Below, in pieces: positions 6,544 through 9,644 of a stretch of DNA of 9,644 nucleotides; position 1 is the first letter of the stretch, and every line of letters begins with the position of its first letter. Both the position numbers and the translations under genes were made by a program. The notes beneath the pieces are model-generated. The model was not told where the DNA came from and made no database searches. It saw only the letters and a program-made list of their open reading frames with translations. The stretch comes from Gammaproteobacteria bacterium (GTDB lineage Bacteria; Pseudomonadota; Gammaproteobacteria; Thiomicrospirales; Thiomicrospiraceae): assembly GCA_013153955.1 (NCBI GenBank), contig JAADDM010000045.1, positions 1 to 9,644 on the forward strand, read 5' to 3'.

Positions 6544-6854
6544 TCCTGAGCAAAGCGTTTAATCCATTTTTGTTCTTTTAACAGAGCCTTTAAAGTAGAG
6601 CCTAAATATTTAACTCCTTAAATGGTTTTGTAATAACTCCTGTCTCGTAAGGGGGGGGAACCAGGCCTAGTTGTTTACAAAAGGATGAAAGTGATTCGTG
6701 TCTAACTCGCTTGTAAATAGCCTTGATATGTTAAAATTGGACTTCGCTTAGGTAAACAAAGCGGTCTTGATTCGTGCCTATTAAAAGGGTTTTACTAAGA
6801 AAGCCCGCGTTAAACAGCCCGAGACGATTTTATTTTATTAAGAGTAACTGACCG
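6544..6854 (+). other. 311-bp intergenic region between rdgB and hemW
   Basis: No convincing gene is seen: stops are frequent and the only ATG-led frames are three to seven codons. It holds a short direct repeat AGAGCCT (6583-6589 and 6597-6603), a G8 run (6651-6658), a 13-bp direct repeat with one mismatch, TGATTCGTG(T/C)CTA (6692-6704 and 6768-6780), and an inverted repeat TTGTTTAC/GTAAACAA (6671-6678 and 6752-6759). The GTAAAC segment can also pair with GTTTTAC in CTTAGGTAAAC/GTTTTACTAAG (6747-6757 and 6789-6799, 9 of 11). A candidate promoter at 6711-6737 would produce a hemW leader of about 110 nt. Confidence 0.6.
6711..6737 (+). promoter_or_regulatory. Candidate extended -10 promoter of hemW
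   Basis: TGT-TAAAAT at 6729-6737 is an extended -10 (TG one base before a five-of-six TATAAT match). TTGTAA at 6711-6716 could serve as -35 with a short 15-bp spacer, which extended -10 promoters tolerate. The predicted start is near 6744. Confidence 0.4.
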
Positions 6855-8003
6855 TTGAATTTTACCCAACCCATCCCTTTAAGCTTGTATGTACACTATC
6901 CTTGGTGTGTTCAAAAGTGCCCTTATTGTGATTTTAATTCACATACGTTAAAGCCTGAAATTGATGAAGGTCCTTATATTGATGCCTTGATTACGCAGCT
7001 TGAACAGACCTTGCCGATGATTTGGGGACGTCCGATTCACTCCATCTTTTTTGGGGGCGGTACACCGAGCTTAATCTCCGAGGCGGGACTGAATCGTTTT
7101 ATGTCACAAGCCCGTGCGCTTTTGGGGTTTGGTCCAGAGATAGAGATTACCCTAGAGGCGAATCCTGGAACGGTCGATTTTGAGAAGTTTGCAGGGTTTC
7201 ATCAGGCAGGCATTAATCGCCTATCAATGGGGATTCAAAGTTTTGAGGATGAAAAACTCAAGGCGCTGGGACGTATTCACAGCGCAGAGGAAGCGCACCG
7301 AGCGATTGAAGCAGCGCAATCGGCAGGCTTTGATAACTTTAATTTAGATTTGATGTTTGCGCTGCCCAATCAGAGCATTGAGCAAGCCATTGCGGACATT
7401 GATCAAGCCATTGCATTCAAACCACCGCATCTCTCGCACTATCAACTGACGTTGGAGCCAAATACACCCTTTTATAAAAATCCGCCAGTGCTGCCTGAGG
7501 ATGACCTTGCTTGGGAGATGCAGTTGGCATGTCAAGAACAGATTGCCAATGCGGGGTACTCGCACTATGAAGTATCGGGCTATGCCCAAGCAGGCCGTGA
7601 GTGTCGTCATAATATTAACTACTGGCAGTTTGGAGACTACATTGGGCTGGGCGCGGGTGCGCATGGTAAAATTACTTCACCGCCAGAAGGAAAAATATGG
7701 CGTACACAAATGCCCGCTTCACCAGGGGGATATGTTGCGGAGATGTTACGGTCGAACCCAGGGCGCACCCAGCTTGTGAGTGACTCTGATGCCAGTTTTG
7801 AGTTTATGCTGAATACCCTTAGGTTACAGGACGGGTTTGATCTTGACCTTTTTGCTCTGAGAACGGGGCTTAAATTGTCTGATATTGAACCTCAATTAAA
7901 GCAGATGATGGATAACGGGTGGGCGAATATCGCCGCCAATAAATTAACCTTAACCACACAAGGTAAGCACTACCTAAATGATGTAGTGAGCCTGTTTCTC
8001 TAA
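6855..8003 (+). CDS. hemW: HemW, radical SAM heme chaperone
   Basis: HemW belongs to the HemN-like radical SAM proteins but acts as a heme-binding chaperone delivering heme to respiratory enzymes; it is not a coproporphyrinogen dehydrogenase. The iron-sulfur motif is Cys18-x3-Cys22-x2-Cys25-Asp-Phe. The Phe after Cys-x marks HemW, where HemN has a fourth Cys. GGGTPS (67-72) is the SAM-binding glycine motif, and HNINYW (252-257) is the HNxxYW motif tied to heme binding. The length of 382 fits the family. The start appears to be TTG: an in-frame TGA ends at 6851, and the ten residues before LYVHYPWC match the usual short N terminus, so no ATG is available. The ribosome site is weak (AAGAG about 10 nt upstream), suggesting low or regulated translation. 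The next gene starts 40 bp downstream, so co-transcription is likely. Confidence 0.95.
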   Translation: MNFTQPIPLSLYVHYPWCVQKCPYCDFNSHTLKPEIDEGPYIDALITQLEQTLPMIWGRPIHSIFFGGGTPSLISEAGLNRFMSQARALLGFGPEIEITLEANPGTVDFEKFAGFHQAGINRLSMGIQSFEDEKLKALGRIHSAEEAHRAIEAAQSAGFDNFNLDLMFALPNQSIEQAIADIDQAIAFKPPHLSHYQLTLEPNTPFYKNPPVLPEDDLAWEMQLACQEQIANAGYSHYEVSGYAQAGRECRHNINYWQFGDYIGLGAGAHGKITSPPEGKIWRTQMPASPGGYVAEMLRSNPGRTQLVSDSDASFEFMLNTLRLQDGFDLDLFALRTGLKLSDIEPQLKQMMDNGWANIAANKLTLTTQGKHYLNDVVSLFL

Positions 8004-8043
8004 GTGATTAGCTTAGGGAAGTGATTGACCAGAAGACACGAAC

Positions 8044-9513
8044 ATGCCAACTGTTGATACGATTGAATTAGATGATTTAACCCAGTTACCGAGTCGTAAA
8101 GGCTGGTTTTCGGCCGCTCAAGCGAGCCTTGATTGTGCGGACAGTGCATCGGTTACAAGTGCCAAAGCGGTGCTGTTTATTGATTTAGACCGCTTTAAAT
8201 GGGTCAATGACTCATTAGGGCATGAAGCAGGGGATCAACTGCTTAAAAGGGTAGCGCGTTTAATTGAGTCTGCTTTAACTCAAGGTCAGGCATCAACCAG
8301 TTTGGATGAGAGGTTCGACATTCCAGGTCGTTTGGGCGGGGATGAATTTGTGGTTCTGCTGCAAGCGCCTGAATCCATTGCGAATCTTCACTCGGTTGCC
8401 GCACGTATTGTAGAACTGCTCTCTCAGCCCATTGAACTTGTGTCAGCAAACTTAACCAATGCAGTTAAGACGGGTCCTGTAGAAGTAGAAATCGGTGCAT
8501 CGATTGGTATTGCGAGCTACCCACAGGATGCAACGGATTTGGAAGGCCTGCTTAAATTTGCCGATTTAGCGATGTATCGAGCCAAGCATTCTGGTCGAAA
8601 TCAGGTGGTGGTGTATAAACCAGAGATGATGCGCCAAATTGAACGCCGTCGAAGTATTCAAGCCGCATTAAGGCACGCCTTAAAAGACGGCAGCTTGTCA
8701 TTAGATTATGTCCCTGTCTACGACAGTCGCACTCAAACCATTGACTCGGTGGAGGCCAAGCTCAACGTGGGTCAAGTGGCACAATTAGAGAGCTTGGATT
8801 GTGGCGAGCTGTTTGCCATTGCGGATGCTTCTCAGGTGGCCATCTATTTAAGTGAGTGGATGATTCAAACGGCACTGGGCTTTAATCAGCGATTAGGACA
8901 GTCAGGTATTGAAGTGCCGTTTGTGATTGAAGTACGTCCCAGTCACTTTCACCAGAAAGGCTTTGTTAATTGGTTGGCAGATCAGTTAGAAGCCTATGAA
9001 GTGGCACCAGAACTGTTGATTCTCTCGCTTAATGAGGCCTGTTTAAATACTCAACGGTTTGCTGTTGCCAGTCAGTTAAGCAGTTTATCAAAGCTGGGCA
9101 TTGAGATATCCGTACAGGGCTTTGGTTCAGGAAATTGGTCATTACTACGCCTACATGACTGGTCGATTGATCGCTTACAACTTAGTGCACAACTGGTTCA
9201 AGAGGTCACGCATAGTCGTTCCATGGAATCTATGACGGGCGCGTTGATTCAGCTAGGACAAACGCTGAACAAAAAAGTCATCGCCTATGGTGTACGTTCC
9301 GCAGAGCAGTTGGCTTTTTTGAACAGCCATCGATGTTTTTTAATGCAGGGCGACTTCTTAAATATTGAAGTATCAGAAGAGGTGCTTGAACAGCTTTTAT
9401 TACAGAGCTTAGTCGGAGAGAGCGAGCAGGGGTCACCTTATTACAGCACTTTTCCAGAGCCTGATAAGTTAGATGACTGCTTAGATTATGATTTTGATGA
9501 GCGCAAAGATTAA
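8044..9513 (+). CDS. Diguanylate cyclase-like GGDEF protein with degenerate EAL domain
   Basis: The 489-residue soluble protein has no signal peptide, membrane helix or sensor domain: the GGDEF domain begins at once (DDLTQLPSR, 10-18). Its active site looks intact: metal-binding Asp47 in FIDLDRFK, Asn55-Asp56, and GGDEF at 98-102, so it could make c-di-GMP from GTP. The product-inhibition RxxD motif is missing; Glu stands where Arg is expected (ERFD, 89-92). The C-terminal part (about 200-460) aligns with EAL phosphodiesterases but has lost nearly all catalytic residues. EAL-x-R reads EAKLN (237-241), DDFGTG reads QGFGSG (358-363), KID reads QLS (379-381) and AEGVE reads AYGVR (414-418). Only Glu237 and Glu331 remain. 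An acidic tail ends the protein. Such dead EAL domains often bind partners or c-di-GMP without cleaving it. The ATG is the first possible start, because an in-frame TAG lies at 8014-8016; an AGAAG lies 8 nt upstream. Confidence 0.93.
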   Translation: MPTVDTIELDDLTQLPSRKGWFSAAQASLDCADSASVTSAKAVLFIDLDRFKWVNDSLGHEAGDQLLKRVARLIESALTQGQASTSLDERFDIPGRLGGDEFVVLLQAPESIANLHSVAARIVELLSQPIELVSANLTNAVKTGPVEVEIGASIGIASYPQDATDLEGLLKFADLAMYRAKHSGRNQVVVYKPEMMRQIERRRSIQAALRHALKDGSLSLDYVPVYDSRTQTIDSVEAKLNVGQVAQLESLDCGELFAIADASQVAIYLSEWMIQTALGFNQRLGQSGIEVPFVIEVRPSHFHQKGFVNWLADQLEAYEVAPELLILSLNEACLNTQRFAVASQLSSLSKLGIEISVQGFGSGNWSLLRLHDWSIDRLQLSAQLVQEVTHSRSMESMTGALIQLGQTLNKKVIAYGVRSAEQLAFLNSHRCFLMQGDFLNIEVSEEVLEQLLLQSLVGESEQGSPYYSTFPEPDKLDDCLDYDFDERKD

Positions 9514-9515
9514 CC

Positions 9516-9529
9516 AAACATTGATGTTT
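9516..9529. repeat. Short dyad between the GGDEF gene and the next gene
   Basis: AAACAT-TG-ATGTTT is a perfect 6-bp inverted repeat around two bases. It begins right after the GGDEF stop codon and ends 44 bp before the next start. It is too AT-rich and lacks a T run, so a terminator is unlikely; an operator for the following gene is possible. Confidence 0.35.
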
Positions 9530-9573
9530 ACCCCAACCCTATATTAACAATACCGATTGACGAGAGATTTTAC

Positions 9574-9644
9574 GTGACGATTCATACTTTTTTTAAGTGG
9601 TTAAAGCGAGCAACGCTGGTACTGGCAATTATTCCAATACTGCT
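9574..9644 (+). CDS. N-terminus of a membrane-anchored or exported protein (partial)
   Basis: The window ends inside this gene; 23 complete codons are visible. It starts with GTG, preceded by GAGAG with a 7-nt spacer. The encoded start has a short polar stretch with basic residues (Lys8, Lys11, Arg12), then a hydrophobic run beginning ATLVLAIIPIL. This is typical of a signal peptide or an N-terminal membrane anchor with the positive-inside pattern. No in-frame ATG lies between the GGDEF stop codon and this GTG, in the same frame. The 60-bp gap and shared strand suggest it belongs to the hemW-GGDEF transcript. The product cannot be identified from this much sequence. Confidence 0.65.
   Translation, partial: MTIHTFFKWLKRATLVLAIIPIL

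Noticed and set aside
6723..6736. Possible second FNR-type box TTGATATGTTAAAA before hemW
   Set aside because: Only the left half-site matches; the right half agrees at two of five positions, which is what chance would give. It overlaps the candidate -10 box instead.
7344..7779. Overlapping open frames on both strands inside hemW
   Set aside because: Both lie in the well-supported hemW gene and show no domain, ribosome site or promoter.
9278..9517. Minus-strand open frame of 79 codons at the end of the GGDEF gene
   Set aside because: It is antisense to the EAL-like domain with no regulatory signals, and is best explained as a shadow frame.

Overview
The window looks like core chromosome of a Gram-negative gammaproteobacterium. 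The signs are a class A penicillin-binding protein of the PBP1A type, an adenylate kinase with the Cys-less Gram-negative LID, the rdgB-hemW pair and a GGDEF/EAL protein. By eye the G+C content is mid-range. The gene style is reminiscent of Thiomicrospira/Hydrogenovibrio-type bacteria, but that is an impression only. I see no insertion sequence, phage gene, CRISPR array, tRNA or rRNA.

Layout. The left half (5-5628) is read entirely on the minus strand. In transcription order it holds a small two-helix membrane protein of unknown function with its own promoter and terminator, then PBP1A (mrcA), a fructosamine kinase-family protein, adenylate kinase (adk) and a membrane fatty acid desaturase. 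A strong intrinsic terminator closes adk just before the desaturase. The right half (5935-9644) is read on the plus strand: rdgB (dITP/XTP pyrophosphatase), a 311-bp gap, hemW (radical SAM heme chaperone), a GGDEF protein with a degenerate EAL domain, and the first 23 codons of a membrane-anchored or exported protein cut by the window edge. The 306-bp divergent region between the halves carries two outward -10 boxes, a near-consensus FNR/ANR-type inverted repeat and a separate hairpin.

How the genes fit together. Most are housekeeping: cell wall assembly, nucleotide balance (adk) and nucleotide pool cleaning (rdgB), sugar-adduct repair (fructosamine kinase family), membrane lipid unsaturation and heme delivery. 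hemW, the GGDEF gene and the truncated gene are spaced 40 and 60 bp apart and are probably co-transcribed.

Two start choices deserve attention. The fructosamine kinase-like gene is best started at the ATG at 2702, because the upstream in-frame TTG lies on top of the Shine-Dalgarno sequence. hemW appears to use a TTG start, since an in-frame stop lies just upstream. I found no convincing undescribed multi-gene system. The items most worth following are the dead-EAL/live-GGDEF protein, the autonomous small membrane protein with the nearby FNR-like box, and the long structured hemW leader.
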